The notes under the pieces: generated by a model
The model's input: only the letters and a program-made list of their open reading frames with translations
What the model was told of the DNA's origin: nothing
Database searches by the model: none
Shown here: in pieces, positions 1-10,542 of the stretch
Numbering within the stretch: the stretch's first letter is position 1
Layout of the letters: each line of letters opens with the position of its first letter
Translations under genes and position numbers: made by a program
Source of the DNA: an uncultured Eubacteriales bacterium
GTDB taxonomy: Bacteria; Bacillota; Clostridia; Oscillospirales; Oscillospiraceae
Length of the DNA: 64,000 nucleotides
Direction of reading: 5' to 3'
Assembly (NCBI GenBank): GCA_934572535.1
Contig: CAKTLJ010000002.1
Location: 1-64,000 of the forward strand

Positions 1-76
1 TGAGGAAATAGCACCCCGCCACGACCACAAGGATCACAACGACCGCCAAACCAGCGACTGTTCTCTTTTTCAACAT
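1..76 (-). CDS. N-terminal fragment of a lipoprotein or membrane-anchored protein (runs off the window)
   Basis: Only the first 25 codons are present, starting at the ATG at 76 and running off the left edge. The peptide has two lysines and an arginine, then a hydrophobic stretch ending in VVVAGCYF. VAGC fits a lipobox, so export and lipidation are likely; a plain N-terminal anchor is the alternative. A purine-rich GGGAGC lies about 9 nt upstream. It starts 44 nt after the stop of the 341-aa secreted protein and is probably co-transcribed with it. Function cannot be judged. Confidence 0.55.
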   Translation of the reverse strand, partial: MLKKRTVAGLAVVVILVVVAGCYFL

Positions 77-120
77 ATGAAACACGCTCCCTTTCCCCAT
101 GCTATTATGTTATATAGAAA

Positions 121-1146
121 TTATTTAAATACCCATGTAACATTATCGTAGCGCATTTGGGGATCGGCATCTTTAATTGCGCCGAGAGCCCAATTATAGA
201 GAGTTACGTTATAGCAAGTGTCCCAATTTTTTGTGTACTTAGTCTTGTTGATAAAACTATCTACCTTCTTGTCCTGTTGTCCGCTCGAACGAAAATAGGC
301 CCAAACCGCAGCCTTATTGATCCACAACTTTTGAGAAACACAACCTTCCATCCAAGCTGAATTCCTGGAAATTGCCGTGTGTTTGACCAGTTTATCGTAG
401 AACATCGTAGTGTAGCTCCAGTCATCCTTCGTTCCCTTGGCCACAGTCGCGTTAGTCTGACTTAAGTAATAATCGAAAAGCGAGGCTCCTGTAGCTACAT
501 AAGCAACGGGTCCTTCAAACACGCTAAACACAGTCAACACGAATGTCTTTGCTGCTCCTAATTTATCCTTTGTCGTAGCGCCTTTGGTCGAAATAGGCTT
601 GAACGATGCGTTTCGGATTTCCTCATAGGTATTTCTATAGTTGTCGCCATTGACAGTGACATATTCGGTCATATTAGGGTTAATTGCATACAACGATATT
701 TCCAGCTCATTGTTATCATTTTCTTCCGCATAAGCGATACTCTCCTGAATATTGTCCAGAGCCGTTTCGCTAATATCGTATTCTTCAAACACAGCGGCCT
801 CTCTATCGAAATTCTTCACATCAACATCAATGCGGTCCATCTGAATGTAATTTGAGCCCTCTGCCTTGCCCAAATAGGTATTATCAGAAAGCTGCAACAT
901 TTCACCATCATGGAGGCTTTTCGCGTATACTACAGGTTCAGATTGTGCACAGGTCCGGGTGCCCTCTGTCGCTACCAAAGAATATTTACCCTCTGAAACT
1001 CGTTGGAGAGCGACAGACGTTCCGGTTGCGAGATTAATAGAGTCCAATGTGTTTTCGGCCTTTACAACATTAGCTGCGCCAACGGGGATTGCCAACGAAA
1101 GCGCGAGGCTCAGTGCTATACCTAAGCTAACGATACGGTTCTTCAT
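121..1146 (-). CDS. Secreted protein of unknown function, 341 aa
   Basis: The protein has a clear Sec signal peptide (MKNR, then a hydrophobic stretch to about residue 25, likely cut near GAANVVKA), so it is exported. A perfect AAGGAGG precedes the ATG. The mature part is polar and acidic around residues 100-150, has a small hydrophobic segment around 195-225 and an aromatic-rich C terminus; I see no enzyme motif. The overall arrangement is faintly like the geobacillin-26 family of large secreted proteins, a weak impression only. Its base composition is clearly more AT-rich than the rest of the window, which suggests transfer. It sits between a 118-aa secreted protein and a lipoprotein start, all on the minus strand. 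Confidence 0.7.
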   Translation of the reverse strand: MKNRIVSLGIALSLALSLAIPVGAANVVKAENTLDSINLATGTSVALQRVSEGKYSLVATEGTRTCAQSEPVVYAKSLHDGEMLQLSDNTYLGKAEGSNYIQMDRIDVDVKNFDREAAVFEEYDISETALDNIQESIAYAEENDNNELEISLYAINPNMTEYVTVNGDNYRNTYEEIRNASFKPISTKGATTKDKLGAAKTFVLTVFSVFEGPVAYVATGASLFDYYLSQTNATVAKGTKDDWSYTTMFYDKLVKHTAISRNSAWMEGCVSQKLWINKAAVWAYFRSSGQQDKKVDSFINKTKYTKNWDTCYNVTLYNWALGAIKDADPQMRYDNVTWVFK

Positions 1147-1234
1147 GGGTGTTCCTCCTTAATATTTTTTCATTTGGGTTTATGTGGTCCTCGTTTTTAT
1201 TAAGCCTCATCCCCTTTCCCTTGCCACAAAAGTT

Positions 1235-1591
1235 TTATGGGCAAGTTCCTGTGGCGGTCTTCGTTGACTGCCTTACCCCGTTGATGGTCGAATCCATCGT
1301 CAGCTTGTACGACTGTCCTTTCACAACGGAAACCGTCTCCTTCATGCGAATCGCATAAGTCCCTCTTTGGGTCCAGGTCTCAATCACTCGTCCGTTATGC
1401 CACAGCTTCATGGTTACAGAAACCTTGTCCGTTGCCACGTCTGTCTGCAAGGTAGCTCTACATATCGCCGTTGTCCCCTGGAAGCTTATTGTCACATTCT
1501 TTGTTGGGATCCGCAGGGGAGCCGTCGCTTGGGCCGTGATACCTAAGGCAAACACCAAAATCAGAGCCAGGGCCGCTGCCTTCTTCCACAT
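1235..1591 (-). CDS. Small secreted protein, 118 aa
   Basis: The first 22 residues form a typical signal peptide (MWKKAAA, hydrophobic core, ITAQATA cleavage region). The remainder is about 95 residues rich in Thr, Val and Ser, with alternating patterns suggesting an all-beta fold. Two cysteines (in AICRA and at the extreme C terminus in TGTCP) could form a disulfide outside the cell. It resembles small secreted clostridial proteins of unknown function (DUF6147-like at best). The Shine-Dalgarno GGGAGG lies 8 nt upstream of the ATG but is buried in a hairpin (see the entry at 1592). It lies upstream of the 341-aa secreted protein and probably belongs to the same unit. Confidence 0.65.
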   Translation of the reverse strand: MWKKAAALALILVFALGITAQATAPLRIPTKNVTISFQGTTAICRATLQTDVATDKVSVTMKLWHNGRVIETWTQRGTYAIRMKETVSVVKGQSYKLTMDSTINGVRQSTKTATGTCP

Positions 1592-1648
1592 AAAATCACC
1601 TCCCTTCTTTCGTTTCTACTCATAGTAACGAAAGAGGGAGGCGATTTT
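1592..1648 (-). promoter_or_regulatory. Long hairpin sequestering the ribosome binding site of the 118-aa secreted protein
   Basis: Positions 1592-1614 and 1627-1648 are nearly perfect inverted repeats separated by 12 nt. Read on the minus strand, the second arm contains the gene's Shine-Dalgarno (GGGAGG, 1599-1604) and the first arm contains its complement (CCTCCC). The predicted mRNA would pair the whole ribosome binding site up to just before the ATG. There is no U-run, so it does not look like a terminator. Translational control is inference. Confidence 0.55.
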
Positions 1649-1679
1649 GGACACTTCATTTGAAATTTTTTAAAAATTT

Positions 1680-2366
1680 TTATTTTTCTTCTCGGACCAC
1701 ACTTTCTGCCAGTTGGATCAAGTAGTCTTCCTCAAAGAATCCAGAGATGTAGAGGAGCGCTCCGGTCTCCATATCCTGCCAGACCAGGGTGCTGGACACG
1801 TCCTCGCTGGCAGAGGGGTAGAATTCCGCCGGTTTCCCGTTTACGGAAACCATCCGTTTTTCCCCGGACCCATCAGCGGACAACCACATTTCTCCGGCGC
1901 TTTCTCCTATCATATATTCAAACCTGAATCCCAGCCCAGCTTCGTTTACATAGCACAGAGAAACAAAGCCGTTGTCATCGTCATAGAGATCATAAGGCTC
2001 ATATCCCGCAGGGATCTCCGGCAGAACATACCGCACATCCTCCGGGGAAATGACACTTCTGCCCCGATGGAAATAGTGGTAGTCTCTGCCCTGCCATTCA
2101 CTCACCCACCCGAACACGATCTCGCGCGCTTCGGCGTTGACGGTGAGGAAGGTCCCGCTGGAGAGCAGGAGGATCAGGAGGAGGCAGGCCACCCGTTTCA
2201 ATCCCTGATACAGCCCCCAGTGGCGGCTGCGGCGGAGGAGGCGGTCCATCTTGCGCTCAAACTCCGGGGAAAAGTCGTGATGACAGTCCTCCGGCTCCGG
2301 GAGGCTGTCGAGCATGGCCTGGCTGAGGGCCCGGGCAGCGGTCCGCAAGCGCTCCTCTGGGATCAT
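1680..2366 (-). CDS. Probable anti-sigma factor, single-pass membrane protein (DUF4367-like), 228 aa
   Basis: The ATG at 2366 overlaps the TGA of the upstream sigma-factor gene by 4 bp (ATGA), the usual arrangement of an ECF sigma and its anti-sigma. Residues 1-57 are a charged cytoplasmic part, 58-77 a membrane segment (ACLLLILLLSSGTF), and the rest an extracytoplasmic domain with aromatic and acidic patches like DUF4367 sensors. No zinc-binding HxxxCxxC is present, so it is not of the ZAS type. An alternative start 7 codons upstream is less likely given the overlap. The assignment as anti-sigma rests mostly on context. Confidence 0.75.
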   Translation of the reverse strand: MIPEERLRTAARALSQAMLDSLPEPEDCHHDFSPEFERKMDRLLRRSRHWGLYQGLKRVACLLLILLLSSGTFLTVNAEAREIVFGWVSEWQGRDYHYFHRGRSVISPEDVRYVLPEIPAGYEPYDLYDDDNGFVSLCYVNEAGLGFRFEYMIGESAGEMWLSADGSGEKRMVSVNGKPAEFYPSASEDVSSTLVWQDMETGALLYISGFFEEDYLIQLAESVVREEK

Positions 2367-2881
2367 AGTACGCCCGCCTCCTTGCAAATGGTCTCCAGGC
2401 TTTTCTTGGCCCGCTGCTCCAGCTTATAGGCCGCGGACATGGACAGGCTCATCATCTGAGCCACCTCCTTTCTCGTATAATCGTGCGCGTAGCGGAGAAG
2501 GAGGATCTGGCGATGCCGGTCGGACAGTTGTGCCATGCACCGGGCCAGCTCGTCGTCTCCGATATACTCCACGGAGAACCCCGCCGTCTCCTCCGACAGC
2601 GCCCCCGTGGGGTGGCGCTGCCGCCTGCGATAGAGGTCGATGGCTTTGTTCTCAACAATAGTAACGACGTAGGCCCTGGTTTTTGGACGCTCCACGGCAG
2701 AAATTTTTTTAATATTTCTCGCGATGGCCAAAAAAGCGTCGTGAACGGCGTCCTCCGCGTCCTGTTCGTTGCCGAGGACCCGGTAGGCCGTGTAGTGCAT
2801 GAGGTCTCTGTACTTGGTATAGAGCTGCTCAAACTTCGTCCGATCTTCCGGCCCATCGAGCATGGAAAGGTAGATGAGCAT
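2363..2881 (-). CDS. ECF-type RNA polymerase sigma factor, 172 aa
   Basis: This is a sigma-70 family ECF factor that redirects RNA polymerase to a small regulon. Region 2 is seen around residues 20-85 (QDAEDAVHDAFLAIARNI), and region 4 around 115-165, with a helix-turn-helix (TRKEVAQMMSLSMSAAYKLE). The start at 2881 lies 6 nt after the ftsH stop, with a GAGGAG inside the end of ftsH, so translation is probably coupled. The gene is followed with a 4-bp overlap by a membrane anti-sigma candidate. I see no separate promoter, so ftsH transcription should feed this pair. Confidence 0.9.
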   Translation of the reverse strand: MLIYLSMLDGPEDRTKFEQLYTKYRDLMHYTAYRVLGNEQDAEDAVHDAFLAIARNIKKISAVERPKTRAYVVTIVENKAIDLYRRRQRHPTGALSEETAGFSVEYIGDDELARCMAQLSDRHRQILLLRYAHDYTRKEVAQMMSLSMSAAYKLEQRAKKSLETICKEAGVL

Positions 2882-2887
2882 GGCCGG

Positions 2888-4915
<2,028 letters not shown>

Positions 4916-5032
4916 GGTATCTGCCCTCCTTGTTCCGGCGGGTCAAACGCGCCGGTCCTGGTTTATGTCGTTCGGGAAGAAGATATGTGCTGCCCTGCGG
5001 GAAGGGCACTTTTTTCCTTTTACGCAAAATGT

Positions 5033-5061
5033 ATGCTATCATATTTCCCCTTGATTTTCAA
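5033..5061 (-). promoter_or_regulatory. Sigma-A-type promoter of ftsH
   Basis: On the minus strand TTGAAA (5056-5061) is followed after 17 nt by TAGCAT (5033-5038). This gives a leader of about 110 nt before the ftsH start at 4915. No other candidate is as good in this gap. Confidence 0.6.
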
Positions 5062-5105
5062 GGAACGGACCCGGTCCGGGGTGTAAAGTTTCTGTGAATG
5101 GGCGC

Positions 5106-5141
5106 AAGGGACCCCCGAAGGCGCGCCTTCGGGGGTCCCTT
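5106..5141 (-). terminator. Strong hairpin downstream of metG
   Basis: A perfect 36-nt palindrome (AAGGGACCCCCGAAGG and its complement) lies just after the metG stop. The minus strand has no U-run after the stem; the plus strand has a pyrimidine-rich CCTTTTCTT. It probably ends metG transcription. Confidence 0.6.
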
Positions 5142-5176
5142 CCTTTTCTTCTATGCGGCCCGCGCCGCGGGCGTTC

Positions 5177-7162
5177 TCAGCAGAGCTTGGCCCCGGCGGG
5201 GATGGCGTCGTCCAGCATGAGCAGGTTCAGCTTCTCCTCGCCGTTCTCCTTGTGGACGGCGGAGAGGAGCATCCCGCAGGAGTCCAGGCCCATCATCTTT
5301 CTGGGGGGCAGGTTGACGATGGCCACCAGGGTCTTGCCGACCAGGTCCTCCGGCTTGTAGAACATGGAGATGCCGGAGAGGATCTGGCGGTCGGCGCCGG
5401 TGCCGTCGTCCAGGGTGAACTTGAGCAGCTTCTTGGACTTCTTCACCGCCTCGCAGGCCTTGACCTTCACCACGCGGAAGTCGGACTTGGCAAAGGTGTC
5501 GAAGTCCACGTCCTCCTCCCAAGGCTCCAGCTCGATGGCGGGCTTGGCAGGCTCTGCGGCGGCCTGACGGGCCGCTTCCAGCTCCTCCAGGGCCTTTTCC
5601 ATGTCGATGCGGGGGAAGAGGTTCTCGCCCTTGGTGACGGCGGCGCCCTCCTCCCGGCTGCCCCAGACGGCGGCGGATGCCCAGGTCTGGGCCTCGGGCG
5701 CGGCCCCGATCTGCGCGAAGATCTTCTCGCAGGAGGCGGGGATGAAGGGGGAGAGCAGCACGCCGCAGATGCGGGTGGCCTCCAGCAGGTTATACAGGAC
5801 GTGGGCCAGGCGGCCGCCGTTGGCCTCCATGTCCTTGGCCAGGGTCCAGGGGGTGGACTCGTCGATGTACTTGTTGGCGCGCTGGATGACCTTGAAGACC
5901 TCGTCCAGGGCCTTGTGGGGGGCGCAGGCCTCCATGTTCTCCTCATAGCGCTCCCGCAGGGTGGAGGCCAGGGAGATCAGGTCGGTGTCGAAGGGCTCGG
6001 GGCTTGCCCAGACCTTGCACCCGGCGGGCAGGACGCCGCCGAAATACTTCTGGACCATGGCGGTGGTGCGGCTGACCAGGTTGCCCAGGTCGTTGGCCAG
6101 GTCCACGTTGATGGTCTGGATGAGCAGCTCGTTGGAGAAGTTGCCGTCGGAGCCGAAGGGGAAGGTCCGCATCAGGAAGAAGCGCAGCGTGTCCACGCCG
6201 AACTTCTCGGCCAGGATGTAGGGGTCCACCACGTTGCCCTTGGACTTGGACATCTTGCCGCCGTCCAGCAGCAGCCAGCCGTGGCCAAAGACCCGCTTGG
6301 GCAGGGGCATCTCCATGCTCATCAGCATGGCGGGCCAGATGATGGAGTGGAAGCGGACGATCTCCTTGCCCACGAAGTGGTAGTCCGCAGGCCAGTAGCG
6401 GTCGTAGTCGTCATATTTGTCGTTGTACAGGCCCAGGGCGGTGGTGTAGTTGAAGAGGGCGTCCACCCACACGTAGACCACGTGGCCGGGGTCGAAGTCC
6501 ACGGGCACGCCCCAGGAGAAGGAGGTGCGGGAGACGCACAGGTCCTCCAGGCCGGGCTTGATGAAGTTGTTCACCATCTCGTGGACGCGGGAGCGGGGCT
6601 GGAGGAAGTCGGTGTTCTCCAGCAGGTCCTGGATGCGGTCGGCGTACTTGGACAGGCGGAAGAAGTAGGCCTCCTCCTCGGCGTCCTGGACCTCGCGGCC
6701 GCAGTCGGGGCACTTGCCCTCCACCAGCTGGCTCTCGGTCCAGAAGGACTCGCAGGGCTTGCAGTACTTGCCCACGTACTTGCCCTTGTAGATGTCGCCC
6801 TTCTCGTACATCTTCTTAAAGATCTTCTGGATGGCGGCCACGTGGTAGTCGTCGGTGGTGCGGATGAAGCGGTCGTTGGAGATGTTCATCAGCTTCCACA
6901 GGTCCAGAACGCCCCGCTCACCGGTGACGATGTTGTCCACGAATTCCTGGGGGGTCACGCCGGCCTCCTTGGCCTTGTCCTCGATCTTCTGGCCGTGCTC
7001 GTCGGTGCCGGTGAGGAACATGACGTCGTAGCCCTGGAGCCGCTTATAGCGGGCCATGGCGTCGGTGGCCACGGTGCAGTAGGTGTGGCCGATGTGCAGC
7101 TTGTCCGAGGGGTAGTAGATGGGGGTGGTGATATAAAATTTCTTCTTCTGATCTCTTTCCAT
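5177..7162 (-). CDS. metG: Methionyl-tRNA synthetase with C-terminal tRNA-binding domain, 661 aa
   Basis: The enzyme charges initiator and elongator tRNA-Met in the cytoplasm. HIGH is at residues 23-26 and KMSKS at 303-307. A zinc knuckle is formed by Cys134, Cys137, Cys151 and Cys154. The last 110 residues form an OB-fold tRNA-binding domain (FDTFAKSDFRVVKVKACE onward), as in dimeric MetRS. The start at 7162 is chosen because GGAGG lies 8 nt upstream; the open frame continues much further upstream without family similarity. No T-box leader is visible. A membrane-protein gene ends 50 nt upstream. Confidence 0.97.
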   Translation of the reverse strand: MERDQKKKFYITTPIYYPSDKLHIGHTYCTVATDAMARYKRLQGYDVMFLTGTDEHGQKIEDKAKEAGVTPQEFVDNIVTGERGVLDLWKLMNISNDRFIRTTDDYHVAAIQKIFKKMYEKGDIYKGKYVGKYCKPCESFWTESQLVEGKCPDCGREVQDAEEEAYFFRLSKYADRIQDLLENTDFLQPRSRVHEMVNNFIKPGLEDLCVSRTSFSWGVPVDFDPGHVVYVWVDALFNYTTALGLYNDKYDDYDRYWPADYHFVGKEIVRFHSIIWPAMLMSMEMPLPKRVFGHGWLLLDGGKMSKSKGNVVDPYILAEKFGVDTLRFFLMRTFPFGSDGNFSNELLIQTINVDLANDLGNLVSRTTAMVQKYFGGVLPAGCKVWASPEPFDTDLISLASTLRERYEENMEACAPHKALDEVFKVIQRANKYIDESTPWTLAKDMEANGGRLAHVLYNLLEATRICGVLLSPFIPASCEKIFAQIGAAPEAQTWASAAVWGSREEGAAVTKGENLFPRIDMEKALEELEAARQAAAEPAKPAIELEPWEEDVDFDTFAKSDFRVVKVKACEAVKKSKKLLKFTLDDGTGADRQILSGISMFYKPEDLVGKTLVAIVNLPPRKMMGLDSCGMLLSAVHKENGEEKLNLLMLDDAIPAGAKLC

Positions 7163-7212
7163 TGTGTATTCCTCCATGCGCGCAGCGCGCTGATTTTTTC
7201 GTTTGGGGCCGC

Positions 7213-8082
7213 TCAGGGCTGGTTCGTCTCCGGGGCCGGGCCGCAGCCGGTGCAGCCCTGGCAGGACCCGCCGCAGCCGGGCGCGCCCTCGGGGGGCTGG
7301 GGCTTGGCGTCGTTGGTCAGCAGGATGGACGCCGTGGACAGCAGGTAAAAGAGCATGGCCAGGAGCAGGGACAGGTCGCACAGGGGCAGGCCGTCTCCCA
7401 GGGCCATGACGCAGAAGGCCGCCCCCAGCAGGCTGACGAAGAGGGTCCCGATCACCCTCCCCTTGCCAAAGGCGAAGCCCGGCAGGAAGTAGCCGGTCAG
7501 CATGGACAGCATCACCGCCAGCAGGGGGACGACGTACTTCTCCGTCACCGGGTCCTGCGCCCAGCTCTGGTAGTTGGACATGACCCAAAGGCAGCCCACC
7601 AGACCGGGCAGCAGCACCAAGACGGACTTCACCTGCCGGCCGCTCTTCATCTTCTGGACGGTGAGCCAGGTCCCCGCGGCGGCCAGCAGGCAGGCCACGG
7701 CCAGGAAGGGGCGCACGATGCTCACGGTGCGCGCGCCGGTGAAGAGGTCTATCGGAGCGGAGCGAAAGGCCTCCACGTTGAAGAAGCCCGCCGCCACCAG
7801 CAGGACCGCCCCGGCCATCAGCCCGGAGAGCTGGACCAGCGAGGTGGTGCGGAAGGCGCTGGTGTAGCATTTCTCAAAGGTACGGTGCTCACCTCGGAGC
7901 AGGACGAGGATCGCCAGCGCGGTGAGCGCCGCCACCGCCCAGAAGGCATAGGTAGCCGGTTGGCCGGCAATGGGCAGGCCGGTGCCCGGCTCGAAGGCAG
8001 TGCTCAGCTGGACGCGGCGCACCGCCAGCCCGACAACGCCCCCCACCACGGAGACGACGGGCAAGACCACAGGTTTACGCAT
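7213..8082 (-). CDS. Multi-pass membrane protein with a cysteine-rich tail, 289 aa
   Basis: I do not recognise the family. About seven hydrophobic segments alternate with short loops, starting at the N terminus (MRKPVVLPVVSVVGGVVG). The last 25 residues are Pro/Gly-rich and contain five cysteines in GCGGSCQGCTGCG, which could bind a metal or be modified. The start at 8082 has AGGAGTT 10 nt upstream. It lies just upstream of metG on the same strand and may share its transcript. Function is unknown. Confidence 0.75.
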   Translation of the reverse strand: MRKPVVLPVVSVVGGVVGLAVRRVQLSTAFEPGTGLPIAGQPATYAFWAVAALTALAILVLLRGEHRTFEKCYTSAFRTTSLVQLSGLMAGAVLLVAAGFFNVEAFRSAPIDLFTGARTVSIVRPFLAVACLLAAAGTWLTVQKMKSGRQVKSVLVLLPGLVGCLWVMSNYQSWAQDPVTEKYVVPLLAVMLSMLTGYFLPGFAFGKGRVIGTLFVSLLGAAFCVMALGDGLPLCDLSLLLAMLFYLLSTASILLTNDAKPQPPEGAPGCGGSCQGCTGCGPAPETNQP

Positions 8083-8287
8083 ACGCAAAGAACTCCTTTC
8101 ACGGGGAAACAAGAAGGGTTCCATCTCCCAAAAAATCGGTACTCTACATCTTATCACAGAATACGGAAAAACGCACGGAGATTTTATGGTTTTGAAGAAA
8201 ATTTCCCCGGGGGGCCTCTCCCGCCGGGCCGAAAGGGCTTTTCGCGCCGTTTTGCAAACTGCTATCCTTCCTCTTGCAACCAGGCCC

Positions 8288-8316
8288 TTGTTGTGATATG
8301 ATTCGTATATTATAAA
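8288..8316 (+). promoter_or_regulatory. Sigma-A-type promoter of the DEAD-box helicase operon
   Basis: TTGTTG (8288-8293) and TATAAA (8311-8316) are separated by 17 nt, about 60 nt before the helicase start. It lies in an AT-rich pocket between divergent genes. Confidence 0.6.
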
Positions 8317-8375
8317 AGTATTTTAACCATTAGCTGCCGCTCTCTCGAAACCCGGCAGAACAAAGGACTTGTTTT

Positions 8376-9518
8376 ATGGAAATCAACGGCATTGAGGTCG
8401 AACTGGACCTCCGATACAGCGAAATGCATCTCTCCGAGGGGATCATGAAGGCCCTGGAGCAGAAGGGCTTCACCCTGGCCACCCCCGTGCAGGCCGGGGC
8501 CATCCCCTTTTTCAAAGACGGCAAGGACGTGATGGCCAAGGCCCCCACCGGCTCCGGCAAGACCTTCGCCTTCGGCATCCCCATGATCGAGGACGCCGAC
8601 CCCGAGGGGACCGACATCACCGGCCTCATCCTCGCCCCCACCCGGGAGCTGGCCCTCCAGATCCAGGACGAGCTGCGCTCCCTCTGCGCCTACCTGCCGG
8701 GCATCCGCATCGCCTGCCTCTACGGCGGCCAGCCCATCGACCGGCAGATCACCACCCTGAAAAAGCGCCCCCAGATCATCGTGGCCACCCCCGGCCGCCT
8801 CATGGACCACATGAAGCGCCGCACCGTCCGCCTGGGCAAGGTGCGCACCGTGGTCCTCGACGAGGCCGACCGGATGCTGGACATGGGCTTTATCAAGGAC
8901 GTGACCCACATCTTGAAGCAGATCCCCAACCGAAAGAACATGGGCCTCTTCTCGGCCACCATCTCCCGGGAGGTCATGGACATCTCCTGGGTCTACCAGC
9001 GCGACCCGGCGGAGATCGTCGTCCGCCCCGTGGAGGAGAACAAGCCCAACATCAGCCAGTACCGCATCAAGGTGGACATGGGCGGCAAGGTGGATCTGCT
9101 GGCCAGCATCCTGGACAAGAAGCACCTGGACCGGGTCATCGTCTTCTGCAACACGAAGAACACCACCGACCGCATCACCGGCCTTTTGAAGATGAAGGGC
9201 GTCTCCGCCCAGTGCATCCACGGCGACCTGAGCCAGAAGGTCCGGGAAAAGGTCCTCTCCTCCTTCCGCAAGGGCGACCTGCGGGTCCTGGTGGCCACCG
9301 ATGTGGCCGCCCGCGGCCTGGACATCGACGATGTGGACGCCGTCATCAACTATGACATCCCCGAGGAAGGGGAATACTATATCCACCGCATCGGCCGCAC
9401 CGGCCGGGCCAAGAACCAGGGCGCGGCCTACAACCTGCTCTCCTCCGTCACCGAGGAGATCCGGCTGGACGCCATCGCCCGCAACAACCAGTACGAGATC
9501 GAACCCATTACGATTTGA
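8376..9518 (+). CDS. DEAD-box ATP-dependent RNA helicase, 380 aa
   Basis: It unwinds RNA duplexes using ATP. All core motifs are present: a Q motif near TPVQ (37-40), APTGSGKT (56-63), PTREL, GG, TPGR, DEAD (162-165), SAT (193-195), and in the second domain ATDVAARGLDI and HRIGRTGR. It stops shortly after the helicase core, so it lacks the basic or RNA-recognition C-terminal extension of CsdA/DbpA-type enzymes. That makes it a minimal DEAD-box protein; the specific substrate (ribosome assembly or mRNA decay) cannot be told. It is first in an operon with a DUF2156 protein 30 nt downstream and a GNAT protein. Confidence 0.95.
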   Translation: MEINGIEVELDLRYSEMHLSEGIMKALEQKGFTLATPVQAGAIPFFKDGKDVMAKAPTGSGKTFAFGIPMIEDADPEGTDITGLILAPTRELALQIQDELRSLCAYLPGIRIACLYGGQPIDRQITTLKKRPQIIVATPGRLMDHMKRRTVRLGKVRTVVLDEADRMLDMGFIKDVTHILKQIPNRKNMGLFSATISREVMDISWVYQRDPAEIVVRPVEENKPNISQYRIKVDMGGKVDLLASILDKKHLDRVIVFCNTKNTTDRITGLLKMKGVSAQCIHGDLSQKVREKVLSSFRKGDLRVLVATDVAARGLDIDDVDAVINYDIPEEGEYYIHRIGRTGRAKNQGAAYNLLSSVTEEIRLDAIARNNQYEIEPITI

Positions 9519-9548
9519 CCCCGTTTCTGCGGGCCCCTGACACTGTGT

Positions 9549-10469
9549 ATGATCCCTTTTCACACTCCCGTCCCCTCTGACCGCTGCTGGGCCACCGCCC
9601 TGGCCGCCCTGGAGGGAACGCCCCTCTGCGACTATAGCTTTCCCGTCCTCTTCTGCTGGCAGCAGACCTACGACATCCAGATCGCCCGGCTGGACCGGCG
9701 GATGCTGGTGCGGCTGGACTCCTCCCGGGGTCCGGCCTATCTGTGGCCCGTGGGAGAGGGCGACCCCACCCCGGCTCTGGAGGCCCTCACCCGCGAGGCC
9801 CACAGCCAGGGCCATCCTCTGCGCCTGATCTGCCTGGGCCAGTACCACAAAAACTGGCTGGACGACCGCTATCCCGGCCGCTTCGCCTTTTCCGAGGTCC
9901 GGGACAGCTTCGACTACCTCTACTCCGTGGACCGTCTGGCCGACCTGCCCGGCAAAAAGCTCCACGCCAAGCGCAACCACATCCACCGGCTGGACGAGCA
10001 CTGCCCCGGCTGGACCTGGTCGCCTCTGACCGAGGCGGACCTGCCCGACTGCCTGGCCATGAGCGAGGCCTGGTACCAGGAGGCCCGGCTCCGGGACGCC
10101 CCCGAAGCCCTTTCCTCCCTGGAGGACGAGCACCGGGCCTTGGGCCTGGCCATGCAGCACCGGCGCGCCCTGGGCCTGGAGGGCGTTGTCCTCCGCTGGC
10201 AGGGTGAGGTCTTCGCCTTCGCGCTGGGCGCGCCCCTGACGGACGCCGTCTTCGACGTCCACTTTGAGCGGGCCAGAAACGACATCCAGGGGGCCTACCC
10301 CGCCGTGAACCGGTCCTTCGCCCAGTACGTGCGGGACCGCTATCCCCGGATCCGCTACCTGAACCGGGAGGACGACATGGGCATTGCGGGCCTGCGCAGG
10401 GCCAAGCTGTCCTACTACCCAGACTATCTCCAAGTAAACTTCTGCGCCGTGGAAACGGAGGCAGTTTAA
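9549..10469 (+). CDS. DUF2156-domain protein (GNAT-like fold, related to the MprF C-terminal domain), 306 aa
   Basis: The protein matches the DUF2156 pattern: KKLHAKRNHIHR (about residues 136-147) and the C-terminal NREDDMGIAGLRRAKLSYYP. This fold is shared with the aminoacyl-lipid transferase domain of MprF and with Fem-type transferases; free-standing members lack membrane segments and their substrates are mostly unknown. It is cytoplasmic by composition. It follows the DEAD-box helicase by 30 nt and precedes a GNAT gene, so the operon holds two acyltransferase-fold proteins. An aminoacyl-tRNA-dependent role is possible but not shown. Confidence 0.88.
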   Translation: MIPFHTPVPSDRCWATALAALEGTPLCDYSFPVLFCWQQTYDIQIARLDRRMLVRLDSSRGPAYLWPVGEGDPTPALEALTREAHSQGHPLRLICLGQYHKNWLDDRYPGRFAFSEVRDSFDYLYSVDRLADLPGKKLHAKRNHIHRLDEHCPGWTWSPLTEADLPDCLAMSEAWYQEARLRDAPEALSSLEDEHRALGLAMQHRRALGLEGVVLRWQGEVFAFALGAPLTDAVFDVHFERARNDIQGAYPAVNRSFAQYVRDRYPRIRYLNREDDMGIAGLRRAKLSYYPDYLQVNFCAVETEAV

Positions 10470-10542
10470 TTAGGGTATGTCACCGAAGATCGAAGGGTCC
10501 TCCTTGACAAAGCCCCTATCTTTGCGTAAGGAGGAAATCAAC

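Noticed and set aside
7163..7870. Long upstream extension of the metG frame
   Set aside because: The extension is antisense-like Arg/Gly/Pro-rich sequence overlapping the membrane-protein gene; the ribosome site and family start agree on 7162.
8310..10433. 707-codon open frame on the minus strand
   Set aside because: It is antisense to the DEAD-box helicase and DUF2156 genes, both of which have clear family motifs and ribosome sites.
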